Origin: Pseudomonas putida S13.1.2
Lineage (GTDB): Bacteria; Pseudomonadota; Gammaproteobacteria; Pseudomonadales; Pseudomonadaceae
Direction of reading: 5' to 3'
DNA: 64,000 nt
NCBI RefSeq assembly: GCF_000498395.2
Contig: NZ_CP010979.1
Location: 248,001 to 312,000 of the forward strand
Each line of letters opens with the position of its first letter. Positions within the stretch are counted from its first letter, which is position 1. The notes beneath the pieces were generated by a model. The model searched no databases. It saw only the letters and a list, made by a program, of their open reading frames with translations, and had not been told where the DNA came from. Position numbers and translations under genes: made by a program. Below are positions 1-7,691 of the stretch, one piece after another.

Positions 1-491
1 TGCTCAAGCAGCAGGCCACGTATCTGATTGCCCAGCGCTGTATGCCGCTTGATGTTGCCGCGCCGGATGCGATGCAGTGCTTGAATAGCCAGCGCTGTGG
101 TGCTCTTGATCGGTACGGAGGCAATGCTGGTATCGCGACCGGCACGCAGAATGGCATGGGCATCGTTACGGTCGTTCTTCGCGCCGCTACGGTGTTCGGC
201 GACGCGTTGCGCAGGCAGGATGCGAACCGGATTACCTTTGGTTTGCAGCAGCCTGGCCCAGGCTTGTGCACCTGGACCGCACTCCATCAAGACGGCCACG
301 GTCGTTGGCAGCCTGATCAGGAAGTCATGGAATGCTTGACGGGATTTGATGCGATCTTCGTAGATCACCCGACCAGTAGCGTCCTCGCCTGCCAACTGGA
401 AGACCTGTTTGGCCAGGTCTACGCAGATGGTTGTGCAAAGTTCCACATCGGTGGAAGACAGGGAATCGTGCTTCGAACTATGCTTTTTCAT
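1..491 (-). mobile_element. IS110-family transposase, N-terminal part, cut by the window edge
   Basis: The leftward frame opens with ATG at 491 and stays open to the window edge, giving about 163 residues (MKKHSSKHDSL...). It has the IS110-family DEDD transposase N-terminal layout: a first-Asp motif VDLAKQVFQLAGED near residues 25-38, an E-containing stretch LMECGPGAQAWARLL near residues 70-85, and the KNDRNDAHAI motif near residue 110. These correspond to the catalytic Asp/Glu and Asp/Asp of the RuvC-like domain. The C-terminal serine-containing Tnp_20 half should lie left of the window, so completeness cannot be judged. IS110 elements lack classical terminal inverted repeats and a DDE transposase; their target choice is guided by a bridge RNA from the non-coding end. 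The element sits directly beside a REP palindrome at 591-633, a known target class for IS110-family elements of P. putida. Confidence 0.88.
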
Positions 492-565
492 GGTCTCGCC
501 CTCGCTGCCGTTGGCTTCTTCGAACGCCACCGTGGCACTGTGATGCCTCGGCGGGGGCGAGTCCA
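491..565. repeat. Imperfect inverted repeat in the non-coding end of the IS110 element
   Basis: The 13-bp arm at 491-503 (TGGTCTCGCCCTC) matches the reverse complement of 553-565 at 11 of 13 positions. The arms enclose about 49 nt just upstream of the transposase start. This could be a subterminal repeat, or the stem of a structured RNA in the element's leader. The element boundary probably lies between about 570 and 590, before the REP, but it cannot be fixed without an empty-site comparison. Confidence 0.45.
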
Positions 566-590
566 TCGATTACAAGGGAATGCAATTTCC

Positions 591-633
591 TGTGGGAGCG
601 GCCTTGTGCCGCGATGGGCTGCAAAGCAGCCCC
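591..633. repeat. REP palindrome
   Basis: A Pseudomonas REP unit (TGTGGGAGCGGCCTTGTGCC...) followed by the hairpin GGGCTGC-AAA-GCAGCCC. It lies between the IS110 element and the end of apt and may serve as the apt transcript end. Confidence 0.75.
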
Positions 634-643
634 AAAAGCCAAC

Positions 644-1192
644 TTAGTATTCGCTGAGGGTAAACTCGGTCAGGCAGAAGGTTGGCACACCCGCGGCCTG
701 AAGCCGGCGCGACCCCTCCAGTTCCGGCAGATCAATGATCGCCGCCGCCTCGAACACCTGCGCCCCGGTGCGACGCACCAGGTTGGCCGCCGCCAGCAGC
801 GTACCGCCCGTGGCAATCAGGTCGTCGAAGATCAGCACCGAATCGCCTTCGCACAAGCTGTCGGCATGCACTTCAAGGAAGGCTTCGCCGTACTCGGTCT
901 GGTAACCCTCGCTCAGCACGTCAGCCGGCAGCTTGCCTTGCTTGCGGAACAGGATCAGCGGCTTGTTCAACTGGTGGGCGATGATCGAACCAATCAAAAA
1001 GCCCCGCGCGTCCATGGCACCAATGTGGCTGAACTCAGCCTCGACATAGCGCTCGATGAACTGGTCGGCCACATAGCGCAGCCCGCGCGGCGATTGGAAC
1101 AGCGGGGTGATGTCGCGGAAGATCACGCCCGGTTTGGGGAAGTCCACTACCGGGCGGATCAGGGCTTTGAGGTCGAAGGCGTCGCTGTGCAT
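644..1192 (-). CDS. apt: Adenine phosphoribosyltransferase
   Basis: This 182-residue cytosolic enzyme converts adenine and PRPP to AMP in purine salvage. The start was set at ATG 1192 (MHSDAFDL) rather than 33 nt upstream, because family members begin close to the [15 protein letters not shown] motif, here near residues 17-31. The PRPP-binding loop is visible as [17 protein letters not shown] near residues 118-134, with its paired acidic residues and TGGT. Length is typical for the family. It is 55 bp downstream of anr on the same strand, an arrangement conserved in Pseudomonas, where the apt-anr neighbourhood precedes hemN. No special regulation is visible. Confidence 0.95.
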   Translation of the reverse strand: MHSDAFDLKALIRPVVDFPKPGVIFRDITPLFQSPRGLRYVADQFIERYVEAEFSHIGAMDARGFLIGSIIAHQLNKPLILFRKQGKLPADVLSEGYQTEYGEAFLEVHADSLCEGDSVLIFDDLIATGGTLLAAANLVRRTGAQVFEAAAIIDLPELEGSRRLQAAGVPTFCLTEFTLSEY

Positions 1193-1247
1193 TGTTGCGG
1201 GTATCCTGGGAAAACGAATGCCCAAGTATACCCGCTAAACGCTGGCC

Positions 1248-1982
1248 TCAGGCCTCGATTGCACCACCGGCCAGCGCGCACAGCTGGATCGGGTCAAGGA
1301 TGTGCACTTCCTTGCCTTCGGCGCGCAGCAGGCCGTTCTGCTGGAAGCGGGTGAACACTCGCGACACGGTTTCTACCGCCAGGCCCAGGTAGTTGCCGAT
1401 TTCGTTGCGCGACATGCTCAGGCGGAACTGGTTGGCCGAATAGCCGCGGGCGCGGAAGCGCGCCGACAGGTTGACCAGGAAGGTGGCAATGCGCTCGTCG
1501 GCAGTCTTCTTCGACAGCAGCAGCATCATTTGCTGGTCGTCGCGGATTTCCCGGCTCATCACCCGCATCAGCTGGCGACGTAGCTGCGGCAGTTGTACCG
1601 ACAGCTCGTCAAGCCGCTCGAAGGGGATTTCGCACACCGAGGTGGTTTCCTGGGCCTGGGCCGACACCGGGTAAGCTTCGGTATCCATGCCGGACAGGCC
1701 GACCAGCTCGCTGGGCAGGTGGAAGCCGGTGATCTGCTCTTCGCCGCTGTCGCTGAGGCTGAAGGTTTTCAGGGCACCGGAACGTACGGCGTAGACCGAG
1801 CCGAAATTGTCACCTTGGCGGAACAGGAACTCGCCTTTTTTCAGCGGCCGGCCACGCTTGACGATTTCATCCAGTGCATCCATGTCTTCCAGGTTCAGCG
1901 AAAGAGGCAGGCACAGGGGGGCCAGGCTGCAATCCTTGCAATGGGCCTGGTTGTGTGGGCGCAGTTTGACTGGCTCGGACAT
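1248..1982 (-). CDS. anr: Oxygen-sensing transcriptional regulator Anr (FNR family)
   Basis: This 244-residue CRP/FNR-family regulator activates low-oxygen genes by binding TTGAT-N4-ATCAA sites. The four cysteines expected to hold the oxygen-labile 4Fe-4S cluster are visible: Cys15, Cys18 and Cys24 in [11 protein letters not shown], and Cys117 in TTSVCEIP. A cyclic-nucleotide-type beta-barrel follows. The C-terminal helix-turn-helix has the FNR recognition helix ([10 protein letters not shown]), with the E..SR pattern that reads TTGAT. The start at 1982 (MSEPVKLR) places the cysteine cluster where the family has it; the longer open frame upstream is not conserved in character. Likely targets in this window are hemN and the cco operons. 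Confidence 0.96.
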   Translation of the reverse strand: MSEPVKLRPHNQAHCKDCSLAPLCLPLSLNLEDMDALDEIVKRGRPLKKGEFLFRQGDNFGSVYAVRSGALKTFSLSDSGEEQITGFHLPSELVGLSGMDTEAYPVSAQAQETTSVCEIPFERLDELSVQLPQLRRQLMRVMSREIRDDQQMMLLLSKKTADERIATFLVNLSARFRARGYSANQFRLSMSRNEIGNYLGLAVETVSRVFTRFQQNGLLRAEGKEVHILDPIQLCALAGGAIEA

Positions 1983-2082
1983 TTGAATCGATCCTTGTGG
2001 GAAAGCACACATAAGTCGTAAGGGTAACCCACGACACAGGGTGTAGGCCAGCGTGCGCGTTGATGGTGCGCCCTGGCGAAAC

Positions 2083-2103
2083 CCCGGCAGACGTCCTGCC
2101 GGG
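2083..2103. terminator. GC hairpin between hemN and anr
   Basis: A perfect 8-bp stem, CCCGGCAG at 2083-2090 and CTGCCGGG at 2096-2103, with a 5-nt loop. It lies about 65 bp past the hemN stop in the direction of hemN transcription, so it may end or attenuate the hemN transcript before anr. There is no strong U tract, so intrinsic termination is uncertain. The rest of 1983-2168 holds no convincing gene. Confidence 0.45.
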
Positions 2104-2168
2104 AGTCCTTGTGTGCCCATAGTGTGCCTGGCAAGGAGGCTTGTCCATGCGGTTGAACGACTCGGTTT

Positions 2169-3551
2169 TCAGATAACCCGCGAGAAACGCTGGCGGTTGT
2201 GCATCGCCAGGTAGGCGTCGAACACCATGCATACCGAGCGCGCCAGCAGGCGGCCGGCCGGCAGGATGCGGATGCCCTTGTCGTCCAGGCTGATCAGGCC
2301 GTCGCGCTGCAAGGTCAGCAGCTCGGGCCAGAGGTCGTTGAAGTAACCGCGAAAATCGATGGTGAAGGCCTGTTCGATGGGTTCGAAGTCCAGCTCGAAG
2401 TGGCAGATCAGTTGCTGGATCACCGCGCGCCGGATGCGGTCGTCGTGGTTGCACAGCAAGCCGCGCTGGGTGGCCAGCTGGGCATTGGACAGGCTCTCCT
2501 GGTAGGTGTTGAGGTCGCTGCTGTTCTGGCAGTACAGGTCACCGATCTGGCTGATGGCCGACACCCCCAGGCCGATCAGGTCGCAGTGCCCGTGGGTGGT
2601 GTAGCCCTGGAAGTTGCGCTGCAAGGTGCCTTCTTCCTGGGCGACGGCCAGTTCGTCATCCGGCAGGGCAAAATGGTCCATGCCGATGTAGCGGTAGCCG
2701 GCGGCGGTCAGCTGGTCGATGGTGGCGTGCAGCATCTCGAGCTTGGCGGCCGGGCTGGGCAGGTCGTTGTTGTCGATGCGCCGCTGGGGCATGAAGCGCT
2801 CGGGCAGGTGGGCGTAGTTGAACACCGACAGGCGGTCGGGCTGCAGGCGGATCACTTCTTCGACGGTGCGCGCAAAGCCTTCCGGGGTTTGCTTGGGCAG
2901 GCCGTAGATCAGGTCAAGGTTGACCGAACGGAACTGCAGGGTGCGCGCAGCTTCGATCAGTGTGCGGGTCTGCTCAAGGCTCTGCAGGCGGTTGACCGCA
3001 CGCTGCACGGCCGGGTCGAGGTCCTGTACGCCCAGGCTGACGCGGTTGAAACCCAGCTCGCGGAGCAGGCCCATGGTCGACCAGTCAGCCTCGCGGGGGT
3101 CGATCTCGATGCCGTAGTCGCCGGAATCGTCGTCCAGCAGGTGAAAGTGCTGACGCAGGGTGGCCATCAGCTGGCGCAGTTCCACATGGCTGAGGAACGT
3201 TGGCGTGCCGCCGCCAAAATGCAGCTGCTCAACACGCTGCTTGGGCCCCAGGTGGCAGGCGATCAGCTGGATTTCCTGCTCCAGGCGCTGCAGGTAGGGT
3301 GCGGCGCGCGCGCGGTCCTTGGTGATGACCTTGTTGCAGGCGCAGTAGTAGCAGATGTTGGCGCAGAACGGCACGTGCACGTACAGCGACAGTGGCCGCA
3401 CGGCTCGACGGCTCTCGCGCAGGGCGTGGAGCAGGTCGAACGAGCCCACCTCGCTGTGCAGTTGCACGGCGGTCGGGTAGGAGGTGTAGCGTGGCCCGGC
3501 CAGATCGTAGCGGCGGATCAGGTCGGTATCCCAACGAAGGTCGTCGAGCAT
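2169..3551 (-). CDS. hemN: Oxygen-independent coproporphyrinogen III oxidase
   Basis: This radical-SAM enzyme of 460 residues decarboxylates coproporphyrinogen III to protoporphyrinogen IX without oxygen, supplying haem for the cbb3 oxidases encoded alongside. The 4Fe-4S/SAM motif CANICYYCAC carries Cys63, Cys67 and Cys70 (CxxxCxxC). HFGGGTPTFLS (near 112-122) and the later LDLIYGLPKQT segment are typical of HemN. Length agrees with the bacterial HemN family (about 455-460). It stands alone in its transcript, with a perfect Anr box 64 bp upstream of the start and a good -10 element. This fits induction at low oxygen by the adjacent anr product. Confidence 0.96.
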   Translation of the reverse strand: MLDDLRWDTDLIRRYDLAGPRYTSYPTAVQLHSEVGSFDLLHALRESRRAVRPLSLYVHVPFCANICYYCACNKVITKDRARAAPYLQRLEQEIQLIACHLGPKQRVEQLHFGGGTPTFLSHVELRQLMATLRQHFHLLDDDSGDYGIEIDPREADWSTMGLLRELGFNRVSLGVQDLDPAVQRAVNRLQSLEQTRTLIEAARTLQFRSVNLDLIYGLPKQTPEGFARTVEEVIRLQPDRLSVFNYAHLPERFMPQRRIDNNDLPSPAAKLEMLHATIDQLTAAGYRYIGMDHFALPDDELAVAQEEGTLQRNFQGYTTHGHCDLIGLGVSAISQIGDLYCQNSSDLNTYQESLSNAQLATQRGLLCNHDDRIRRAVIQQLICHFELDFEPIEQAFTIDFRGYFNDLWPELLTLQRDGLISLDDKGIRILPAGRLLARSVCMVFDAYLAMHNRQRFSRVI

Positions 3552-3586
3552 GAGGGCGGTCCCCGGAAAGAGCAGCAGTGTTCCGG

Positions 3587-3592
3587 AGTCTA
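3587..3592 (-). promoter_or_regulatory. Predicted -10 element of hemN
   Basis: On the minus strand this reads TAGACT, 4 of 6 matches to TATAAT. It is separated by 22 nt from the Anr box at 3615-3628, the spacing expected when an FNR-type dimer is centred at -41.5. Confidence 0.55.
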
Positions 3593-3614
3593 TGGTTGTC
3601 TGTAGAAATCAGTG

Positions 3615-3628
3615 TTGATTTGTATCAA
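3615..3628 (-). promoter_or_regulatory. Anr/FNR box upstream of hemN
   Basis: TTGATTTGTATCAA matches the TTGAT-N4-ATCAA consensus perfectly. It lies in the short gap between hemN and the convergently placed end of the upstream gene. Its geometry to the hemN -10 fits class II activation. Confidence 0.9.
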
Positions 3629-3630
3629 GG

Positions 3631-3662
3631 GCATTGGGGCTGCAAAGCAGCCCCTTCAATGC
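3631..3662 (-). terminator. Strong hairpin at the end of the ccoI-ccoS-TauE transcript
   Basis: The stem GGGGCTGC-AAA-GCAGCCCC (3636-3654) is extended by GCATTG (3631-3636) pairing with CAATGC (3657-3662). The stem includes the stop codon of the TauE-like gene, so it probably ends that transcript and insulates the hemN promoter just beyond it. Confidence 0.6.
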
Positions 3663-4339
3663 CCCATCAGCCAGTGCTGGTGTGGACCCGGCAGGGTCCA
3701 GATACCGAATAGCATCACCAGCACACCGCCCGCCACCCGCACGCTGCGTCGCCGCAACAAGGCGTTTACCCGTTCGGCCGCCAGCCCGGTGGCCAGCAAT
3801 ACTGGCCAGGTCCCAAGCCCGAACGCGAGCATCAACGCCGCGCTGTACCCGGCGTTGCCCTGGCTGGCTGCCCACAGCAGGGTGCTGTACACCAACCCGC
3901 ACGGCAGCCACCCCCACAGGGCGCCCAGCAGCAACGCCCGGGGCAGGCTGGACACCGGCAACAAGCGCGACGCCACCGGCTGGATATGCCGCCACAGCCC
4001 ACGCCCCAGGGCTTCGATACGAGTCAGGCCGCTCCACCAGCCGGCCAGGTACAGCCCCATGGCGATCAACAGCAGCGCAGCCACCACCCGCAGCGCCAAT
4101 GCTGCCGGGCTGCTGGCCACGGCCCAGCCGGCCAGGCCGAGCAACAGGCCGGCGCTGGCATAACTGAGAATGCGCCCAAGGTTGTACGCCAGCAGCAGGC
4201 GCAAGCGCCGGCCACGTTGTTCTGGCGGGATGGCCAGGGTCAGCGCGCCCATCAGGCCGCCGCACATGCCCAGACAGTGGCCGCCGCCAAGCAGGCCCAG
4301 GACCAGTGCCGAGCCCAGCAGGGGAAGCAGGTCAGGCAC
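3656..4339 (-). CDS. TauE/SafE (DsbD_2-like) membrane protein of the cco assembly cluster
   Basis: A 227-residue polytopic membrane protein with about six hydrophobic segments. The N-terminus carries the conserved GGGHCLGMCGGLMGAL motif (near residues 18-33), typical of the UreH/DsbD_2-type proteins found beside ccoS and ccoI in Pseudomonas. A second segment, GALWGWLPCGLVYSTLLWAA (near 139-158), contains a Pro-Cys that resembles metal- or thiol-handling membrane folds. It starts with GTG at 4339 and overlaps the ccoS stop by 8 nt, so the two are translationally linked. Its exact role is not established. The context suggests help with metal or redox handling during cbb3 oxidase assembly rather than sulfite export. 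Confidence 0.8.
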   Translation of the reverse strand: MPDLLPLLGSALVLGLLGGGHCLGMCGGLMGALTLAIPPEQRGRRLRLLLAYNLGRILSYASAGLLLGLAGWAVASSPAALALRVVAALLLIAMGLYLAGWWSGLTRIEALGRGLWRHIQPVASRLLPVSSLPRALLLGALWGWLPCGLVYSTLLWAASQGNAGYSAALMLAFGLGTWPVLLATGLAAERVNALLRRRSVRVAGGVLVMLFGIWTLPGPHQHWLMGH

Positions 4340-4547
4340 GGGGTGGTGGTTCCTTGTCGGCGTCCGGCGGGGTGTCGTCAGGCTTTACCGCGGCCTGGTG
4401 GCGCGGGTCCTGGTCGTCGAACAGGATGCTGTGGGCAGGGCCTTCGAGGTCGTCGTACTGGCCGCTGTCCACTGCCCAGAAGAAGATGTACACGGCCACC
4501 CCGACCAGCAGCAGGGCTGCGGGGATCATGACATAGAGGGCGGGCAT
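4332..4547 (-). CDS. ccoS: cbb3-type oxidase assembly protein CcoS
   Basis: A 71-residue protein with one N-terminal membrane helix (MPALYVMIPAALLLVGVAV) followed by FFWAVDSGQYDDLEGPAHSIL, the CcoS signature. Family members are required for haem b and copper insertion into CcoN. The start at 4547 is preceded by a GGAGGAAG ribosome binding site that lies inside the end of ccoI. The gene overlaps ccoI by 22 nt upstream and the TauE-like gene by 8 nt downstream, indicating one tightly coupled operon. The acidic Pro-rich tail (DDTPPDADKEPPPRA) is variable in the family. Confidence 0.93.
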   Translation of the reverse strand: MPALYVMIPAALLLVGVAVYIFFWAVDSGQYDDLEGPAHSILFDDQDPRHQAAVKPDDTPPDADKEPPPRA

Positions 4548-7003
4548 GGGGACTTCCTCCCGGGCAGGGGTACTTCGGTTTTCGGCAGGCTCGATGGCAA
4601 CGGCATGCGGGTAAGGCGCAGGGCATTGAGCACCACGATCAGCGAACTGACCGACATGCCGATGGCCGCCCACACCGGGGTGATCCAGCCGAGCGCGGCA
4701 AACGGCAACATCAGGCCATTATACAGGGTGGCCCACAGCAGGTTCTCGAGGATGTTGCGGCGGGTGCGGCGGGCCAGGTCAAAGGCCTGCACCAAGGCTT
4801 GCAGGCGGTTGGACAGCAGCACGGCGTCGGCGCTGGTCTTGGCAAGGTCGGTGGCGCTGCCCATGGCGATGCTGATGTCGGCAGCGGCCAGCACAGGCAC
4901 GTCGTTGACCCCGTCGCCGAGCATCAGCACCTTGCGCCCGGCTGCCTGTAGCGCCTTCAACCGGTCCAGCTTGTCGTCCGGGCGCAGGCCGCCAATGGCC
5001 TGGTCGATGCCCAGTTGCGCGGCCACCTCGGCGACCATCGGCGAGCTGTCGCCCGACAGCAGCAGCGTGCGCCAGCCTCGGGCCTTGCAGGCAGCGAGCA
5101 GCGCCGGTGCGTCGTCGCGCAGTCGGTCGTCCAGGCCAAACCAGGCCAGCGGCCCCTGGCGGTCACCCAGTAGCAGCCACTGGCCGCGTGGTTCCGGCAC
5201 GCCGGGTATTTGCGCACCGCTCAGGGCGCAGACGAAAGTGGCCTGGCCGATACGCAGGCGCTGGCCGTCTACCTGCCCTTCCAGGCCCAGGCCTGGCACG
5301 GTCTGCACGTCTTCGGCGGGTATGGCGGTGCGGCCGAAGGCGCGGGCGATCGGGTGTTCGGAGCGGTTTTCCAGGGCGGCGGCCAGGGCCAGGCAGCGGT
5401 CAGCGGGCAGGCTGCCGAGCGGGCGAATGCTGCGCAAAGTCAGGCGGCCTTCGGTCAGTGTGCCGGTCTTGTCGAAGATTACCGTGTCGATCTGGTTAAG
5501 GCCTTCGAGGACATGACCGCGGGTTATCAGCAGGCCCAGCTTGTGCAGGGTGCCGGTGGCGGCAGTCAGCGCCGTTGGCGTGGCCAGCGACAGTGCGCAA
5601 GGGCAGGTGGCCACCAGCATGGCCAGCACGATCCAGAACGCCCGTGCAGGGTCCAGGTACCACCACCACAGGCCGATGGCCACGGCAGCCACCAGCGAGA
5701 ACAGCAAAAACCACTGCGAGGCCCGGTCGGCGATTTCGGCCAGGCGTGGTTTTTCGGTCTGGGCGCGCTCCAGCAGGCGGACGATGGCCGAGAGCCGCGA
5801 ATCGTGGCCGAGGGCTTCGACTTCCACGTGCAAGGTGCTTTCGACATTCAGCGTACCGCCGGTGACGCGCTCGCCCACGCGGCGCGGTTGCGGCAGGTAT
5901 TCGCCGGTCAGCAGCGACTCGTCGATGCTGGAGCGGCCTTCGACGATGCGCCCGTCGGCGGGGATCACCGCGCCGGGCAGCACCTGCACCGTGTCGCCGC
6001 AGTGCAGTTCGCTGAGCAGGATGCGCTCGCTGCAGCCAAAGGCGTCCAGGCGCAGGCATGAGGCCGGCAGCAGGTTGACCAGCTGCGCGGTGGCCGCAGC
6101 CGTGCGTTCGCGGGCACGGCGCTCCAGGTAGCGGCCGGTGAGCAGGAACAGGGCGAACATGCCCACGGTGTCGAAATACAGCTCACCGCTGCCGGTGATC
6201 GCGGTCCAGATGCCGGCGCCGAAGGCCAGGGCGATGGCCAGCGACACCGAAACGTCCATGGTCAGGTGGCGGGTGCGCAGGTCGCGTGCTGCGCCCTTGA
6301 AGAACGGCGCGCAGCTGTAGAACACGATGGGGATGGTCAGGAACAGGGCCACCCAGCGCAGGATGGTGTGCAGTTCAGGTGACAGGTCGATGTTGAATTC
6401 CGGCCAGGTGGCCATGGTCGCCATCATTGCCTGGAACCACAGCAGCCCGGCCACGCCCAGGCGGCGCAGGGCGCTACGGTTCTCTTGGGCCAGTTGCTCG
6501 GCGGCTTTGTCGGGCTGGTAGGGGTGGGCGGCGTAACCGATCTGGCGCAACTCGGCGAGCAGGCGTGACAGCGGCAGTTGCATGTCGTCCCAGCTCAGCA
6601 GCAGGCGGTGGTTGGACAGGTTAAGGCGCGCCTCGGCGACGCCGGGCAGGTTGCGCAGGTGCTTTTCGATCAGCCAGCCGCAGGCGGCGCAGCTGATGCC
6701 TTCGACCAGCAAGGTGGTTTCGGCCAGCTCGCCCTGGTGACGGACGAAGGTTTGCTGCACGTCGCTGCGGTCGTACAGGGCCAGTTCGTCTTGCAACTGC
6801 CTGGGCAGGGCCTCGGGGTTGGCGCTGTTGTCACTGCGGTGCTGGTAGTAGTGCTCCAGGCCACCGGCGACGATCGACTCGGCCACCGCCTGGCAGCCGG
6901 GGCAGCAGAACTGCCGGGGCTGGCCGAGCACCACGGCGGTGAAGCGGCTGCCGGCGGGGACGGGCAGGGCGCAGTGGTAGCAGGGGGTGGGCTGGGTCAT
7001 CAC
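4526..7003 (-). CDS. ccoI: Copper-translocating P1B-type ATPase CcoI (FixI)
   Basis: An 825-residue P-type ATPase that exports copper to the periplasmic side for assembly of the CuB centre of cbb3 oxidase. An N-terminal Cys-rich region (CYHC; FCCPGC near 33-37) precedes the heavy-metal-associated domain with GISCAACGW (Cys105, Cys108). The transmembrane metal site is CPC in ATCPCALSLATPT (near 466). The phosphorylation motif is DKTGTLTEG (near 507), the TGE loop is LLTGEYLPQP, and the hinge is MLGDGVNDVPVL. Start is ATG 7003, with a second ATG immediately after it. It is followed by overlapping ccoS; a REP pair separates it from ccoH. Confidence 0.95.
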   Translation of the reverse strand: MMTQPTPCYHCALPVPAGSRFTAVVLGQPRQFCCPGCQAVAESIVAGGLEHYYQHRSDNSANPEALPRQLQDELALYDRSDVQQTFVRHQGELAETTLLVEGISCAACGWLIEKHLRNLPGVAEARLNLSNHRLLLSWDDMQLPLSRLLAELRQIGYAAHPYQPDKAAEQLAQENRSALRRLGVAGLLWFQAMMATMATWPEFNIDLSPELHTILRWVALFLTIPIVFYSCAPFFKGAARDLRTRHLTMDVSVSLAIALAFGAGIWTAITGSGELYFDTVGMFALFLLTGRYLERRARERTAAATAQLVNLLPASCLRLDAFGCSERILLSELHCGDTVQVLPGAVIPADGRIVEGRSSIDESLLTGEYLPQPRRVGERVTGGTLNVESTLHVEVEALGHDSRLSAIVRLLERAQTEKPRLAEIADRASQWFLLFSLVAAVAIGLWWWYLDPARAFWIVLAMLVATCPCALSLATPTALTAATGTLHKLGLLITRGHVLEGLNQIDTVIFDKTGTLTEGRLTLRSIRPLGSLPADRCLALAAALENRSEHPIARAFGRTAIPAEDVQTVPGLGLEGQVDGQRLRIGQATFVCALSGAQIPGVPEPRGQWLLLGDRQGPLAWFGLDDRLRDDAPALLAACKARGWRTLLLSGDSSPMVAEVAAQLGIDQAIGGLRPDDKLDRLKALQAAGRKVLMLGDGVNDVPVLAAADISIAMGSATDLAKTSADAVLLSNRLQALVQAFDLARRTRRNILENLLWATLYNGLMLPFAALGWITPVWAAIGMSVSSLIVVLNALRLTRMPLPSSLPKTEVPLPGRKSPCPPSMS

Positions 7004-7042
7004 ATCATTGCCTTACACAAATCGCTGGCTGGGCGCTGTAGC

Positions 7043-7129
7043 TGTGGGAGCGGGTTCACCCGCGAATGCGTCAGATCAGGCATTGATGTTTTCAGGGCTG
7101 ACGCATTCGCGGGTAAACCCGCTCCCACA
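7043..7129. repeat. Inverted REP pair between ccoH and ccoI
   Basis: Arms at 7043-7073 and 7099-7129 (about 31 bp, one central mismatch) contain TGTGGGAGCGGGTTCACCC and its complement. The pair lies inside the presumed ccoGHIS transcript and could stabilise or attenuate the mRNA between ccoH and ccoI. Confidence 0.85.
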
Positions 7130-7148
7130 AGGGGCGGTGGTGGTGCGT

Positions 7149-7676
7149 TTATTGGTGCTCGGCACCTTGCAGGGCTTCGTCACCCAGCTGCAAGGTCACA
7201 CCATGCTCCACTTTTTCCTCTTCGAACAAGCGCCACACCTGGCCACCTTCACTGCCCAGCAGCTCGACAAAGCGGCGCCCGTCGACCTTGTCCTCCAGCT
7301 GCCCCACATAGCGCCCCGCGTCGACCCGGCTCAGCAGCACCTTGCGGTCCTTCTCTGGCTGGGTGGGCGAAATCAGGTTCAGCTCCAGGTTTTGCGGGCC
7401 GCTGCTGCCGGTAAGGCGCAGGTCCACTTCGCCAGTCAGCTCGTCCAGGTGCACGGTGGCCTTCAGGCTCAGTTGCTGCGCCAGCAGTTCGCGGTCCAGC
7501 GAGCGGTTGATGCCTTTGCCGGCCTCGTAGTAGTTGTCGTTCACCAGGTTGTCCGGGTTGCGCACGGCGATGCTGACCATGGTCAGGCTCAGGCACACCG
7601 AGGTGGTGAGGATGCCGATGATGATCCAGGGCCAGAGGTGCTTGTACCAAGGGCTGGCGGCGGTGGCGGCAGGCAT
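7149..7676 (-). CDS. ccoH: cbb3-type oxidase assembly protein CcoH (FixH)
   Basis: A 175-residue protein with a single N-terminal membrane anchor (PWIIIGILTTSVCLSLTMV, near residues 16-34) and a periplasmic FixH domain. The segment NPDNLVNDNYYEAGKGINRSL (near 40-60) is the family hallmark, with the conserved DNYYxxGKxIN pattern. CcoH stably associates with cbb3 subunits and is needed for oxidase assembly. It lies 15 bp downstream of ccoG on the same strand, the usual order ccoGHIS. Length is typical. No regulatory site was seen in the short ccoG-ccoH gap. Confidence 0.93.
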   Translation of the reverse strand: MPAATAASPWYKHLWPWIIIGILTTSVCLSLTMVSIAVRNPDNLVNDNYYEAGKGINRSLDRELLAQQLSLKATVHLDELTGEVDLRLTGSSGPQNLELNLISPTQPEKDRKVLLSRVDAGRYVGQLEDKVDGRRFVELLGSEGGQVWRLFEEEKVEHGVTLQLGDEALQGAEHQ

Positions 7677-7691
7677 TGTGGGTTATCTCTC

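Noticed and set aside
42..647. Plus-strand open frame of 201 codons at the left edge
   Set aside because: The minus strand carries clear IS110 transposase motifs (VDLAKQVFQL, KNDRNDAHAI) over the same bases.
1983..2168. Possible small gene between anr and hemN, as annotated in P. aeruginosa
   Set aside because: The open frames here overlap the anr start, have no ribosome site and look compositionally random; only a hairpin is supported.
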